From Aliagarivorans marinus DSM 23064 (GTDB lineage Bacteria > Pseudomonadota > Gammaproteobacteria > Enterobacterales > Celerinatantimonadaceae), in assembly GCF_000429485.1 (NCBI RefSeq), contig NZ_AUBY01000015.1:100478-164477 (forward strand): a stretch of 64,000 nucleotides of DNA. The letters run 5' to 3'. The translations under genes and the position numbers were made by a program. Below, one piece after another: positions 1 to 9,777 of this stretch; position 1 is the first letter of the stretch; each line of letters begins with the position of its first letter. The notes under the pieces are model-generated. The model saw only the letters and a list, made by a program, of their open reading frames with translations, was not told the DNA's origin and did not search any database.

Positions 1-1
1 A

Positions 2-796
2 ACCTCGCTGCGCGGGCTTACTCTGTCGGTTATCGACCTACCGGCCGCCGTGGGCTATCGCCCGATTACCCCGGAAGAGCGCCAGAGTTGCTCGATTATC
101 GTGGTAGATGTGTGCCGTCAAACCGTGGGCTTTATGGTGCGCGGTATCGATAAGATCACCGAGTGCCGTTGGGACGATATTGATTCGGTGCCCGCCTCGG
201 TGGGACGCAATGCCTTTATCTCCGGGGTGACCCGCAGCGACGACAAGCTTATCCAGCTGTTGGATATTGAGATGCTGCTCGAATCGATCTTCCCCGATGA
301 GTTCATTCAGGACGATATCAGTATCAGCCTGGCCGACCAAGCAATGCTTAGTCGCTGCGAGATCTTGCTGGTGGATGACTCGCCCACTGCTCGTCGCCAG
401 CTAAAGCGTGCCCTCGATAGCATTGAGGTGAGCTTCCGTATGGTGGATAACGGCCGCCATGCGCTGGAGGTCATGGAACAAGCTGCCGCCGATGATAAAC
501 CGATTCAGATTCTGGTCAGTGACATTGAGATGCCCGGTCTGGATGGCTACGAGCTGACCTTTGAGGTGCGCTCAAACCCCAAGCTGGCCGATGCCTTTAT
601 TATCCTCCACACCTCGTTGTCGAGTGAGATCAGCGTCGATCGCGCCAAACAGGTGGGGGCCAACGATGCACTGACCAAGTTCAATGCCCCTGATCTCATC
701 GCCGCGATGTTGCAGGGTGCCGGTAAGTTTAAAGTAGGCGATGCCTCGCATGAGGATATGAGCGAAACTCAGGAAGAGATCGACAAACTGATCTAA
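2..796 (+). CDS. cheV: Chemotaxis coupling protein CheV (5' end outside window)
   Basis: CheV is a cytoplasmic chemotaxis adaptor that links receptors to CheA and carries a phosphorylatable receiver domain. The frame is open to the left edge, so the N-terminus is missing. What remains is the end of a CheW-like domain (with the typical segment RGLTLSVIDLPAAVGY at the left edge), followed by a receiver domain from about codon 120: acidic pair in LLVDDSP, phospho-acceptor Asp in SDIEMPGLDGYE, Thr in ILHTS and Lys in LTKF. A GTG at 50 lies inside the CheW fold and is not a start. The C-terminal tail is acidic. No other chemotaxis gene is adjacent, which is common for cheV. Confident call. Confidence 0.93.
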   Translation, partial: TSLRGLTLSVIDLPAAVGYRPITPEERQSCSIIVVDVCRQTVGFMVRGIDKITECRWDDIDSVPASVGRNAFISGVTRSDDKLIQLLDIEMLLESIFPDEFIQDDISISLADQAMLSRCEILLVDDSPTARRQLKRALDSIEVSFRMVDNGRHALEVMEQAAADDKPIQILVSDIEMPGLDGYELTFEVRSNPKLADAFIILHTSLSSEISVDRAKQVGANDALTKFNAPDLIAAMLQGAGKFKVGDASHEDMSETQEEIDKLI

Positions 797-836
797 CAGC
801 GTTTGCTAAGCTTTCAGATAGAATTCTCTATATGGC

Positions 837-1559
837 TTGGCCGTGTATAAACTACTGAGCATATTAGTGTTATTACTCTGCTTGGCGAGCCTCCCCGCCA
901 AGCCGTTTAGTGTTGCCACCGAGCAGTGGCAGGACTATTCCAATAGCGATCTTAGCGGCTATTATTTCTCCATCCTTAATCGCATCTTTCCAGAGCGCGA
1001 CTATGAAGTCAGCTTTGTTCCTTACCTGCGCAGTATCGCATTGGTTCGCTATGCCGCCGTGGATATGGCGATGGGCATCTCGCCGGATGCCATCCCTGCA
1101 CAGTTCTGTTCCCCCTACTTAGTTGGCTTGGAGACCGCCGATCTTGCGCTTAGCCAAGAGCTGGCAGAAAACTGGTCCGGTCTTGACGATCTCAAAGGGA
1201 AGCGGGTTTATGGACGCCTTGGCTATGACTGGGCTGACACCCTACCGGCAAGCACGGATTACCACGAGCTAGCAGACTTGGCGGTTATCCTGAAGCTGCT
1301 GAATAGCCGCCGCATTGATGCAGTGATTGATTATCGGGTGGATATGGAAAGCACCTTGCAGCAAGCGAATCTCGGCCAAGGCTTTGTGTTTATCGACAAC
1401 GTAGTGGAGTTTCCCATCCACTTTTGCTTTTCGCTGAGTGAGCGTGGCCAACAGTTACGCGCTCAGTTTGAAGATGAAATGAAGGCTCTCATCGACAGCG
1501 GTGAACTGCGGCAAATCATGATTGATACCCTCGGCTCCGATATCGAGTATCCCTACTAG
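837..1559 (+). CDS. Orphan periplasmic substrate-binding-like protein
   Basis: A protein of about 240 residues with a cleavable signal peptide (hydrophobic LLSILVLLLCLASLPAKP) and the general look of an SBP_bac_3-type fold: a segment like YFSILNRIFPERDYEVSFVPY near the N-terminus, then LKGKRVYGRLGYDW and a closing Asp/Glu-rich helix. The ligand is not predictable. There is no permease or ATPase next to it, so it may be a sensor or solitary binding protein. The start is uncertain: TTG at 837 and GTG at 843 are both in frame, neither has a good ribosome site, and an in-frame stop at 819 rules out anything longer. Confidence 0.7.
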   Translation: MAVYKLLSILVLLLCLASLPAKPFSVATEQWQDYSNSDLSGYYFSILNRIFPERDYEVSFVPYLRSIALVRYAAVDMAMGISPDAIPAQFCSPYLVGLETADLALSQELAENWSGLDDLKGKRVYGRLGYDWADTLPASTDYHELADLAVILKLLNSRRIDAVIDYRVDMESTLQQANLGQGFVFIDNVVEFPIHFCFSLSERGQQLRAQFEDEMKALIDSGELRQIMIDTLGSDIEYPY

Positions 1560-1649
1560 CTAGCCTTGTGGTTATTGCTAACACCGCTTTTCTTCATGCT
1601 GTGACGTCGTTACACTGCGCTTTTTTAGGGCAACGGAAGATATACATTG

Positions 1650-2465
1650 ATGCTGGGACATCTCGATAAGATGCGAGTGGAGCTGGACTCGCCGGTAAAT
1701 TACTTTATGCGCTTGGACGAGCAGGAAGTTCCCCTTAATGATTATCTGGGGAAGACCGTTCGCTTCGAATTCAAGCAGGCGATCCACTGCAGCGCCTGTG
1801 GCAAGAAAACCAAGAAAAGCTACTCCCAAGGTCACTGCTTTGTGTGTATGAAGAAGCTGGCCCGCTGCGATATGTGCATCCTAAAGCCTGAGACCTGTCA
1901 TTTCGCGCAGGGCACATGCCGCGAGCCAGAGTGGGGAGAGCAGCATTGTATGATCCCTCACTATGTTTACCTGTCCAACACCTCCGGGCTAAAGGTCGGG
2001 ATCACCCGTGAAAACCAACTGCCTACTCGCTGGATTGATCAGGGTGCTACCCAGGCCTTGGCGATTGCCAAAGTGAGCAGCCGCCATGTGTCTGGCTTGC
2101 TGGAAATCGCCATTGCAGAGCATGTGGCAGATAAAACCAACTGGCGAGCCATGCTCAAAGGAGAGCAGGTGGATATCGATTTATCCGCCGAAGCCGATCG
2201 CTTGCTGGAGACGGTTGCCCCGGCCATCGAGCAGATCGCCCTAGAGCGCGGCGCAGAGGCGATTGAGCTGTTGGCGCAGCGCGAGAATGTGGCCATTGAC
2301 TACCCGGTGCTAGAGTATCCGAGCAAGATCACCAGCTTTAACCTTGATAAAGCACCGCTAGTGGAAGGCACCCTCATGGGCATCAAAGGACAATATTTGC
2401 TGCTGGATACCGGCGTTATCAACATTCGCAAGTTCAGTAGCTATCAAGTAGAGTGGCAGTGCTAG
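1650..2465 (+). CDS. DUF2797 family protein with Cys-rich zinc-binding-like core
   Basis: A 271-residue cytoplasmic protein of the DUF2797 family, function unknown. It has three visible parts: an N-terminal region; a Cys-rich block at about residues 48-98 with CSAC, CFVC, CDMC and further Cys residues that could bind zinc; and a segment beginning HYVYLSNTSGLKVGIT with downstream RW that resembles GIY-YIG-type cores. The family resemblance and length are good, but no catalytic role can be claimed. ATG at 1650 is chosen over the TTG just before it because a GGAAG ribosome site lies about 10 bases upstream. It is transcribed alone, with hairpins after the stop. Confidence 0.85.
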   Translation: MLGHLDKMRVELDSPVNYFMRLDEQEVPLNDYLGKTVRFEFKQAIHCSACGKKTKKSYSQGHCFVCMKKLARCDMCILKPETCHFAQGTCREPEWGEQHCMIPHYVYLSNTSGLKVGITRENQLPTRWIDQGATQALAIAKVSSRHVSGLLEIAIAEHVADKTNWRAMLKGEQVDIDLSAEADRLLETVAPAIEQIALERGAEAIELLAQRENVAIDYPVLEYPSKITSFNLDKAPLVEGTLMGIKGQYLLLDTGVINIRKFSSYQVEWQC

Positions 2466-2475
2466 AGCGCGCTTC

Positions 2476-2525
2476 GTTTGCTCAATATGCCCATTGACTG
2501 AGCAAACAGCGCCGCTAAAGGCGCT
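2476..2525 (+). terminator. Tandem hairpins after the DUF2797 gene
   Basis: Two perfect inverted repeats follow the stop codon: GTTTGCTCA (2476-2484) with TGAGCAAAC (2499-2507), then AGCGCC (2508-2513) with GGCGCT (2520-2525). There is no long T tract, so factor-independent termination is only likely, not certain. Confidence 0.45.
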
Positions 2526-2564
2526 TAAAATCGATTTCGCCGGCAACTGTCACGTTTCGGTCAT

Positions 2565-2587
2565 GCTGGTTATCTAGGATAGCCAGC
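2565..2587. promoter_or_regulatory. Near-perfect palindrome upstream of the zinc operon
   Basis: GCTGGTTATC (2565-2574), a TAG spacer, and GATAGCCAGC (2578-2587) form a 10-bp inverted repeat with one mismatch. It lies 36 bp before the small Cys/His-rich ORF that precedes the Zrg-like operon. It could be an operator or an RNA hairpin. It does not match the usual gammaproteobacterial Zur box (GTTATA...TATAAC). Confidence 0.35.
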
Positions 2588-2622
2588 GTTTTATCACCAA
2601 CCAACTGAGTCTAACTACGCAC

Positions 2623-2898
2623 ATGTGTTCGGATAGTCACGCCTTAGTCAGCCACCTGCATCAGCAACGCTCTGCCTTGCTGCGTATGTGGTGGGTGCAC
2701 TGCGACTCCCATCCACACAATAGTGACGAGTGCCATACCTGTCAGGCCTTTGGGCAACTGCAGCTTCAGTTGTTGGGGGTTGCGGTGGTGTTGGCCTCTT
2801 GTGATGAACGGTGCGAATTTATCGCTCTGCAGCTGGCCCGCTATACCTACACTGCTGGCTACTTCCGTCTCTCTCGGGCGCCACCCCCTTCCTTGTAA
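2623..2898 (+). CDS. Small Cys/His-rich hypothetical protein
   Basis: A 91-codon ORF 41 bp upstream of the His-rich zinc protein and on the same strand. I do not recognise a family. The product is rich in His and Cys around residues 26-42 (HCDSHPHNSDECHTC), with more Cys at about 60-64, a pattern that could bind a metal. There is no signal peptide. Codon choice (many CTG, CAG, GCC, GTG) resembles the neighbouring genes, which supports coding. The ribosome site is weak, and a shorter ORF in another frame overlaps it, so its reality is uncertain. If real it may be the first gene of the zinc operon. Confidence 0.45.
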   Translation: MCSDSHALVSHLHQQRSALLRMWWVHCDSHPHNSDECHTCQAFGQLQLQLLGVAVVLASCDERCEFIALQLARYTYTAGYFRLSRAPPPSL

Positions 2899-2939
2899 GT
2901 TATGACGTTTTACTCTTATTTAACTAACAAGGATTCACA

Positions 2940-3668
<729 letters not shown>

Positions 3669-3669
3669 T

Positions 3670-4380
3670 ATGAGCGAGCAGCTGTTAAGCCTGAGCCAGC
3701 TGACTTACAGCTGGCCCGGCGAGCAAACACCGGTGCTGGATATTGACCAGCTGGCGCTGGATGCCGGCTCGCAGGTGTTTGTCCATGGGCCATCTGGCTG
3801 TGGCAAATCGACACTGTTGAGTGTGGTTGCCGGCGTGGTACAACCCGATTCCGGCAGCCTGCACTTTCTCGGTAAAGACTGCTTGAGTATGAGTAAGCAT
3901 CAGCGCGACCAGCTGCGTGCCGATCATATGGGCTATGTGTTCCAGCAGTTTAACCTGCTGCCTTACCTGTCAGTGCTGGATAACGTGATGCTGACCTGCC
4001 AGTTCTCCAAGTTGCGCCGAGCCAAGGCGCAGCAGCGCGGCGGCTCGGTGAAGCAGGAGGCTTTGCGCCTGCTCGACCATCTGCAGATCCCCGACTCTGC
4101 ACTTGCCAAGCCAGTATCCAACCTCAGTATTGGCCAGCAGCAGCGGGTAGCTGTTGCCCGCGCTCTGATTGGCTCACCGGCATTGTTGATTGCCGACGAG
4201 CCGACCTCGGCGCTGGACTCGGTCAATCGTGAGCGCTTTATGGACCTGCTGATGGCTGAGCTGCAACTGGGCGAAAGCAGCCTGCTGCTGGTCAGCCACG
4301 ACGAGGCGCTAGCTGAGCGCTTCGATCAAACCTGGTCGCTGGCTCAGCTCAATCGTGGAGGTCACCATGAAGTTAGCTAA
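3670..4380 (+). CDS. zrgB: ABC transporter ATPase of the Zrg-like zinc system
   Basis: A 236-residue ABC ATPase of the LolD/MacB type. Motifs: Walker A GPSGCGKST at about residue 39, Q-loop in YVFQQFNLLP, signature LSIGQQQRVAVARAL, Walker B LLIADEPTSALD and an H-loop in LLVSHDEAL. It pairs with the FtsX-type permease downstream, whose start overlaps its end by 14 bases, and with the His-rich protein one base upstream. Such ATPases normally drive mechanotransmission rather than classical import, so how it supports zinc uptake is not obvious from sequence. The symbol follows the Vibrio operon order and is an inference from context. Confidence 0.85.
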   Translation: MSEQLLSLSQLTYSWPGEQTPVLDIDQLALDAGSQVFVHGPSGCGKSTLLSVVAGVVQPDSGSLHFLGKDCLSMSKHQRDQLRADHMGYVFQQFNLLPYLSVLDNVMLTCQFSKLRRAKAQQRGGSVKQEALRLLDHLQIPDSALAKPVSNLSIGQQQRVAVARALIGSPALLIADEPTSALDSVNRERFMDLLMAELQLGESSLLLVSHDEALAERFDQTWSLAQLNRGGHHEVS

Positions 4381-5593
4381 TCTGGCGTGGCATAGCCTGT
4401 GGGCGCGCCGCTCCTCGGCGCTGTTGACGGTGATGACTATCGCCCTGAGTGTGGCGCTGCTGTTGGGGGTTGAGCAATTGCGCCTGCAAACCAAGCAGAG
4501 CTTTGCCTCTACCGTTTCCGGTACCGATCTGATAGTCGGCGCACGCAGTGGCCAAACCCAGTTGCTGCTGTATTCGATCTTTCACATTGGTAATGCCACC
4601 AACAACATCAGCTGGTCGTCCTATCAGGACATTGCCGCCCAGCGCAACGTGAAGTGGACTATTCCGATTGCCTTGGGGGATTCACACCGTGGCTATCGAG
4701 TGGTGGGTACCAACAGTGATTTCTTCGAGTACTACCGCTATGGTCGCCGTGAGCCGCTGAGCTTTGCTCAAGGCAATGGCTTCGAGACCACCTTTGAAGC
4801 GGTGCTTGGCGCAGAAGTGGCGCGTTCCCTCGGTTACGAGCTGGGCCAAGAGATTGTGGTGGCCCACGGCGTGGCGGAGATCAGCTTTAACGTGCATGAC
4901 CAACACCCCTTCGAGGTGGTGGGTATCTTAGCGCCAACCGGCACGCCGGTGGACCGCTCGGTCATGGTGGGGCTGGATGCTATCGAAGCGATCCATATGC
5001 CGGTCCAGCCTGACGGCTATACCGCAGAGCAGCTGGAGCCTAAGTCCATCACCGCCTTTTTGATGGGGATGAACTCGCGGGTACAGGTGTTTACTCAGCA
5101 GCGCGCCATCAATAACTACCGGGCCGAGCCATTGCTGGCCATCTTACCGGGTGTCGCCCTGCAGGAGCTATGGGGCGTGCTGGGTATGGCCGAGCAGGCA
5201 CTACTGGCGGTGTCGGTATGTGTGGTGTTAACTGGCCTGCTGAGTATGTTGGCCGCCCTGCTGGCTAGCCTTAAAGAGCGCCGCCGGGAAATGGCGATTC
5301 TGCGTTCGGTGGGCGCGCGCCCCTATCAGATCTTCCTATTGCTGGTGTTGGAGTCGCTTTTGCTCAGTGTGGCAGGTGTGATCCTCGGCGCACTGCTACA
5401 GTATGCTTTATTAGCAGCACTGCAGCCGTTTCTGCTCAATCAGATGGGACTCTATCTGACCTTGGGTGGTCTGAGTAACAGTCAGTGGCAAATGTTGCTA
5501 GCAGTAGTGATGGTTGGCACGTTTAGCGGTATGATTCCGGCCTGGCGTGCCTATCGTTATTCGTTGAACGACGGCATGAGCATTCGAGTATAG
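4367..5593 (+). CDS. zrgC: FtsX/MacB-type permease of the Zrg-like zinc system
   Basis: A 408-residue inner-membrane permease with one N-terminal membrane segment (LLTVMTIALSVALLLGV), a large periplasmic MacB-PCD-like domain of about 230 residues, and three C-terminal membrane segments with the FtsX-type core (RRREMAILRSVGARPYQIF). This topology fits the partner of the LolD-like ATPase just upstream. ATG 4367 is preferred to GTG 4355 because GGAGG sits at 4357-4361 at proper spacing and the ATG overlaps the ATPase gene end. Confidence 0.85.
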   Translation: MKLANLAWHSLWARRSSALLTVMTIALSVALLLGVEQLRLQTKQSFASTVSGTDLIVGARSGQTQLLLYSIFHIGNATNNISWSSYQDIAAQRNVKWTIPIALGDSHRGYRVVGTNSDFFEYYRYGRREPLSFAQGNGFETTFEAVLGAEVARSLGYELGQEIVVAHGVAEISFNVHDQHPFEVVGILAPTGTPVDRSVMVGLDAIEAIHMPVQPDGYTAEQLEPKSITAFLMGMNSRVQVFTQQRAINNYRAEPLLAILPGVALQELWGVLGMAEQALLAVSVCVVLTGLLSMLAALLASLKERRREMAILRSVGARPYQIFLLLVLESLLLSVAGVILGALLQYALLAALQPFLLNQMGLYLTLGGLSNSQWQMLLAVVMVGTFSGMIPAWRAYRYSLNDGMSIRV

Positions 5594-5602
5594 GGGATCG
5601 AG

Positions 5603-6088
5603 ATGAGAGTAATTGCCTTGGTGCTGGCGCTTTTCAGCACATTGGTCTGGGCCGAAGATGAGTCTGGCATAGAGGTCTGGGAAAGCCTGCTCCCTGAAAG
5701 TGAGCGCGGGATCTGGATTGACGAGCCAGAAGTCGACCACGATGACCCCATGGCGCAGGCCCAACAGAACCTGAATGTCAGCCTCAATGAAGAGCTGAAC
5801 AACACGCCGATCCGTATTCCGGGCTTTGTAGTACCGCTGGAGGGCGATCAGGATATGGTGACCGAGTTTTTGCTGGTGCCTTATTTTGGCGCGTGTATCC
5901 ACTACCCGCCACCGCCGCCCAATCAGATCGTTTATGTCACCACCGAGAGGGGCTTCCGCTTGGAAGACTGGTGGGAGCCGGTTTGGGTAGAAGGCACCAT
6001 CCGCACCGAGATCCGTGATGTGCAGGATATGGCCACGGTGGGCTATGCGATTAGCGAGCCGAGTGCGATTACTCTTTACGATAACTAA
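5603..6088 (+). CDS. DUF3299 exported protein, last gene of the Zrg-like operon
   Basis: A 161-residue protein with a signal peptide (VIALVLALFSTLVWA) and the DUF3299 hallmark: a turn like IRIPGFVVPLEGD followed by PYFGACIHYPPPPPNQ. The Cys and His of that motif may bind a metal. It starts 10 bases after the permease stop, so it is in the operon. Similar DUF3299 genes accompany DUF2796/ABC zinc loci in vibrios; I leave the Zrg letter open. A symmetrical terminator follows. Confidence 0.82.
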   Translation: MRVIALVLALFSTLVWAEDESGIEVWESLLPESERGIWIDEPEVDHDDPMAQAQQNLNVSLNEELNNTPIRIPGFVVPLEGDQDMVTEFLLVPYFGACIHYPPPPPNQIVYVTTERGFRLEDWWEPVWVEGTIRTEIRDVQDMATVGYAISEPSAITLYDN

Positions 6089-6107
6089 GTGATGCGCATT
6101 TGAACTA

Positions 6108-6133
6108 AAAAGGGACGCTGCAGCGTCCCTTTT
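6108..6133. terminator. Bidirectional terminator between the zinc operon and the GalR-like gene
   Basis: A perfect 13-bp inverted repeat without a loop base (AAAAGGGACGCTG / CAGCGTCCCTTTT), with A tract on the left and T tract on the right, between convergent genes. It can terminate both ways. Confidence 0.85.
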
Positions 6134-6155
6134 ACTATCTGCAGATTAGAGAAAG

Positions 6156-7157
6156 CTAGCCGCGCAAGGCCAATACCGAATCACGCTTGACCAAGGTGGG
6201 CACGTATTTGTGGCAATCGCTCACTGATTTGCCGCTGGACAGGCTCAAGGCCATCTCGGCAGCCTCCATTGCCATCATCTCAATGGGATAGCGCATGGTG
6301 GTCAATTTAGGGCGCAAGTAGCGTGACAGCAACACGTCATCGAAGCCGATTACCGATACATCTTCCGGTACTCGGTAGCCATTGTCGGTAAGCACCGAGA
6401 TCACCCCCGAGGCCATGGCATCGTTGTACACCACGATAGCGGTGGCGCCGAGATTCTTCGATAGCAGATTCTGAGTGGCGACTTCGCCGCCGGTTTGGTT
6501 CGGGTCGCCGTGCTCGATGGCGATATCGGCCAGCGGCTGGCCAGCTTCTGCCAAGGCCTGCTGTAGCCCTTCCAAACGCAACTGGGGATCTTCAATGTGA
6601 TAGCGGCTAGATACGCAGGCAATCTTCTGGTGGCCTAAGGACATCAAGTAGCGCCCAGCAGCTTCGCCGCCGGCGCGGTTATCCAACCAGACACAGCGGT
6701 GGGCAATCTGCGGGATGTGGCGGTTAATCAGCACCATCGCGGGATTGGCTTCGGCGTAGGCGATCAGCTCATCGTCACTCAGAGCCTTAGAGTGCACCAC
6801 CAGAGCTTCGCAGCGCTGCTCCAACAGCGTTTCAATCGCCTGACGTTCGGTGTCGGCGCTGACTAAGCCATTGGAGATCAACAGCTGGCGATGATGTTCG
6901 CGGGCGATTTTCTCTACGCCGCCAGCGAGGGTGGCAAAGAAGGGATCGGTCAGCTCGCTGAACACTAAGCCCAGGGTTGGGCTGCTTTGGGTTACCAAGG
7001 CGCGGGCATTGGCATTGGGGCGGTAGCCAAGATCTACCATCACCTGTTTCACCTTGGCGCGGTTTTTATCGCTAACTTTCGGACCGTTATTGATCACGCG
7101 GGAAACGGTTGCGACGGACACACCTGCGGCGGCGGCTACATCCTTAATGGTTGCCAT
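6156..7157 (-). CDS. galR: GalR/GalS-like LacI-family repressor
   Basis: A 333-residue LacI-family regulator. The N-terminal helix-turn-helix (IKDVAAAAGVSVATVSRVIN) is followed by the hinge and a periplasmic-binding-like ligand domain. Resemblance to E. coli GalR/GalS runs through the whole length (for example ETLLEQRCEALVVHSK, VLINRHIP, VSVIGFDDVLLSRYLRPKLTT), so it likely senses galactose or a similar sugar. No sugar-use gene is adjacent, so its regulon lies elsewhere. Two operator-like sites flank its own promoter, which suggests autoregulation (separate entries). Sugar specificity is an inference. Confidence 0.82.
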   Translation of the reverse strand: MATIKDVAAAAGVSVATVSRVINNGPKVSDKNRAKVKQVMVDLGYRPNANARALVTQSSPTLGLVFSELTDPFFATLAGGVEKIAREHHRQLLISNGLVSADTERQAIETLLEQRCEALVVHSKALSDDELIAYAEANPAMVLINRHIPQIAHRCVWLDNRAGGEAAGRYLMSLGHQKIACVSSRYHIEDPQLRLEGLQQALAEAGQPLADIAIEHGDPNQTGGEVATQNLLSKNLGATAIVVYNDAMASGVISVLTDNGYRVPEDVSVIGFDDVLLSRYLRPKLTTMRYPIEMMAMEAAEMALSLSSGKSVSDCHKYVPTLVKRDSVLALRG

Positions 7158-7172
7158 TCTGCTCTCTTCTTA

Positions 7173-7188
7173 AGTTAAACGGTTTCAC
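7173..7188 (-). promoter_or_regulatory. Operator-like site 1 of the GalR-like gene
   Basis: Read on the minus strand, GTGAAACCGTTTAACT matches the left half and CG centre of the GalR/GalS consensus (GTGnAAnCGnTTnCAC) but is degenerate in the right half. It lies between the predicted transcription start and the start codon, where binding would block transcription. Confidence 0.5.
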
Positions 7189-7195
7189 CCGAGAA

Positions 7196-7225
7196 TCTAT
7201 ATGTTGGCTGAGATTGGGGAAACAA
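7196..7225 (-). promoter_or_regulatory. Promoter of the GalR-like gene
   Basis: On the minus strand a -35 TTGTTT (7220-7225) and a -10 TATAGA (7196-7201) are separated by 18 bases, about 40 bases before the start codon. It sits between the two operator-like sites. Confidence 0.5.
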
Positions 7226-7237
7226 TTCTACATCAAA

Positions 7238-7253
7238 CTGGAAACGTTTACCT
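7238..7253. promoter_or_regulatory. Operator-like site 2 of the GalR-like gene
   Basis: CTGGAAACGTTTACCT resembles the GalR/GalS consensus around its CG centre, with a near-palindromic GGAAACGTTTAC core. Its centre is 65 bp from the centre of site 1, on the other side of the promoter. The region 7158-7443 otherwise holds only the hemB upstream sequence. Confidence 0.55.
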
Positions 7254-7392
7254 AGATCGCTATCTTGACACAGCGCGGTGGGGAAACTTTGAGCGGCCTA
7301 GAATTCTGGCAGATTTTTTACATCAATAGCTATTTTAGTGATCTCGGTTTACATTAGAGCCAACTGCAGGCTGGATTTCACCGCGTGGTTAA

Positions 7393-8448
<1,056 letters not shown>

Positions 8449-8451
8449 ACC

Positions 8452-9726
8452 GTGCTAAGACTGCTGCGCGGCTTGATGGTCGCGCTTTTGTTACTGGGCC
8501 TTGGCTTGGCGCTGCTGTTGTGGTCGTTGACCGATAGCCAGTCGCAGGTCGAGGTGGCGCCACCCCAAACCCAAACGGTGGTGGCGGCCAAACAGCTGGT
8601 CCAGCAATTTGCCCAACAGCTCTATCTAAGCGATCAAGACTTTCAGCTACAGCTCTCCGCTCAGCAGGTGACGCAGTTATCTGAGCTGGCCTCCTACGCG
8701 GTTGCCCCGCTGAACATACACGCCCAACTGAGTGGGCAACAGCTGCTGGTGGATGCCAGCATCGCGTTACCGGTTCCGGCACTGTCGCGCTACCTCAATG
8801 CCCAGATAGCGGTGAACTCCTCGGCTGGTGGAGTTGCTCTCGGCCAGCTGCATGTGGGCTGGCTGCGCCTGCCCGGGCCATGGCTGAAACGCCAAGTACT
8901 TGCGCTGCTTGATACGCTCAGTGACCAGCAGGCGTTTAGCCGTTTGGACCAGTCGGTCACCTCGCTCTCGATTGATCCTCAGCAGCTCGATCTGGCGCTG
9001 AGTCGTGATGTGGTGGTGGCACTGAAACTGGCGCAAGAGGCGGTGAATTTCGATCCGCCGGATCCGCTGATGCAACAACGGGTGCTGCATTACTACCGCC
9101 ATGCGCTGCTGCTGGATGCTCAGGCGCAAGGTGACTCACTGGGCCACTATCTGCAAGGCTTGAGTCATGAGGTGTGGCAGCAAAGTGTCGATGCTTCACT
9201 CAGCCAAGAGTTGGAGGCGATGCTTTGGGCGCTCAGCCTGCACTTTACCCAAGGACCGTTTCGCGGCGCACTAGGTCGCCAGCTAGGGGTGTTTGAGGCC
9301 CTCCAGCCCTATCGCTATGGGGCGACCTTGGCCGGGCGCAATGACTTGGCGCTGCACTATGTCTACTCGGCGACCATTGCGCTGGCTGCCGAGTATGGCG
9401 TGAGCCTGGCGATTGGTGAGTTTAAAGAGTTGTTCGATGCCCGCGAGGGGGGCTCGGGCTTTAGCTTTGCCGATTTGGCCGCCGATCGCGCCGGAGTAAG
9501 CCTGGCACATACTCTTGATAGCGAGTTTGCCGCGCGGGTGTTTGTGGAAACGCTGATGCAATCGGGCGCTGAGGAGCGTTTCTTCCCCAGCATCGCTGGG
9601 CTGGAAGAGGGGATCCCCGAGGCGGAGTTTGCCCGGCGTTTTGGCGATGTGCAATCTGCGGCCTACCAGCGTCTGTTTGCTGAAATAGAGCAGCGCATCC
9701 TCGATTTACCCGCCTACATAAAATAA
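8452..9726 (+). CDS. Membrane-anchored hypothetical protein downstream of hemB
   Basis: A 424-residue protein I do not recognise. An N-terminal hydrophobic segment (residues 8-25, LMVALLLLGLGLALLLWS) probably anchors it, with the rest in the periplasm. The first half is Gln/Leu-rich. The second half is more conserved in look, with patterns such as YVYSATIALAAEYG, FSFADLAADRAG and ARVFVETLMQSGAEERFFPS. It begins with GTG 3 bases after hemB and ends in a terminator, so it shares the hemB transcript. A link to haem or envelope biology is only a guess from position. Confidence 0.75.
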   Translation: MLRLLRGLMVALLLLGLGLALLLWSLTDSQSQVEVAPPQTQTVVAAKQLVQQFAQQLYLSDQDFQLQLSAQQVTQLSELASYAVAPLNIHAQLSGQQLLVDASIALPVPALSRYLNAQIAVNSSAGGVALGQLHVGWLRLPGPWLKRQVLALLDTLSDQQAFSRLDQSVTSLSIDPQQLDLALSRDVVVALKLAQEAVNFDPPDPLMQQRVLHYYRHALLLDAQAQGDSLGHYLQGLSHEVWQQSVDASLSQELEAMLWALSLHFTQGPFRGALGRQLGVFEALQPYRYGATLAGRNDLALHYVYSATIALAAEYGVSLAIGEFKELFDAREGGSGFSFADLAADRAGVSLAHTLDSEFAARVFVETLMQSGAEERFFPSIAGLEEGIPEAEFARRFGDVQSAAYQRLFAEIEQRILDLPAYIK

Positions 9727-9749
9727 AACCGCTGGCAGGCCGCGGTTTT
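9725..9749. terminator. Terminator between the hemB operon and purK
   Basis: AAAACCGC (9725-9732) and GCGGTTTT (9742-9749) form a perfect 8-bp stem with A and T tracts, overlapping the stop codon of the upstream gene. It serves convergent transcripts. Confidence 0.8.
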
Positions 9750-9777
9750 GATGTATTGATGGTGTTGCTAGTAGTGC

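Noticed and set aside
2723..2905. 60-residue plus-strand ORF overlapping the Cys/His-rich ORF
   Set aside because: Different frame, no ribosome site and poorer codon pattern than the 91-codon frame.
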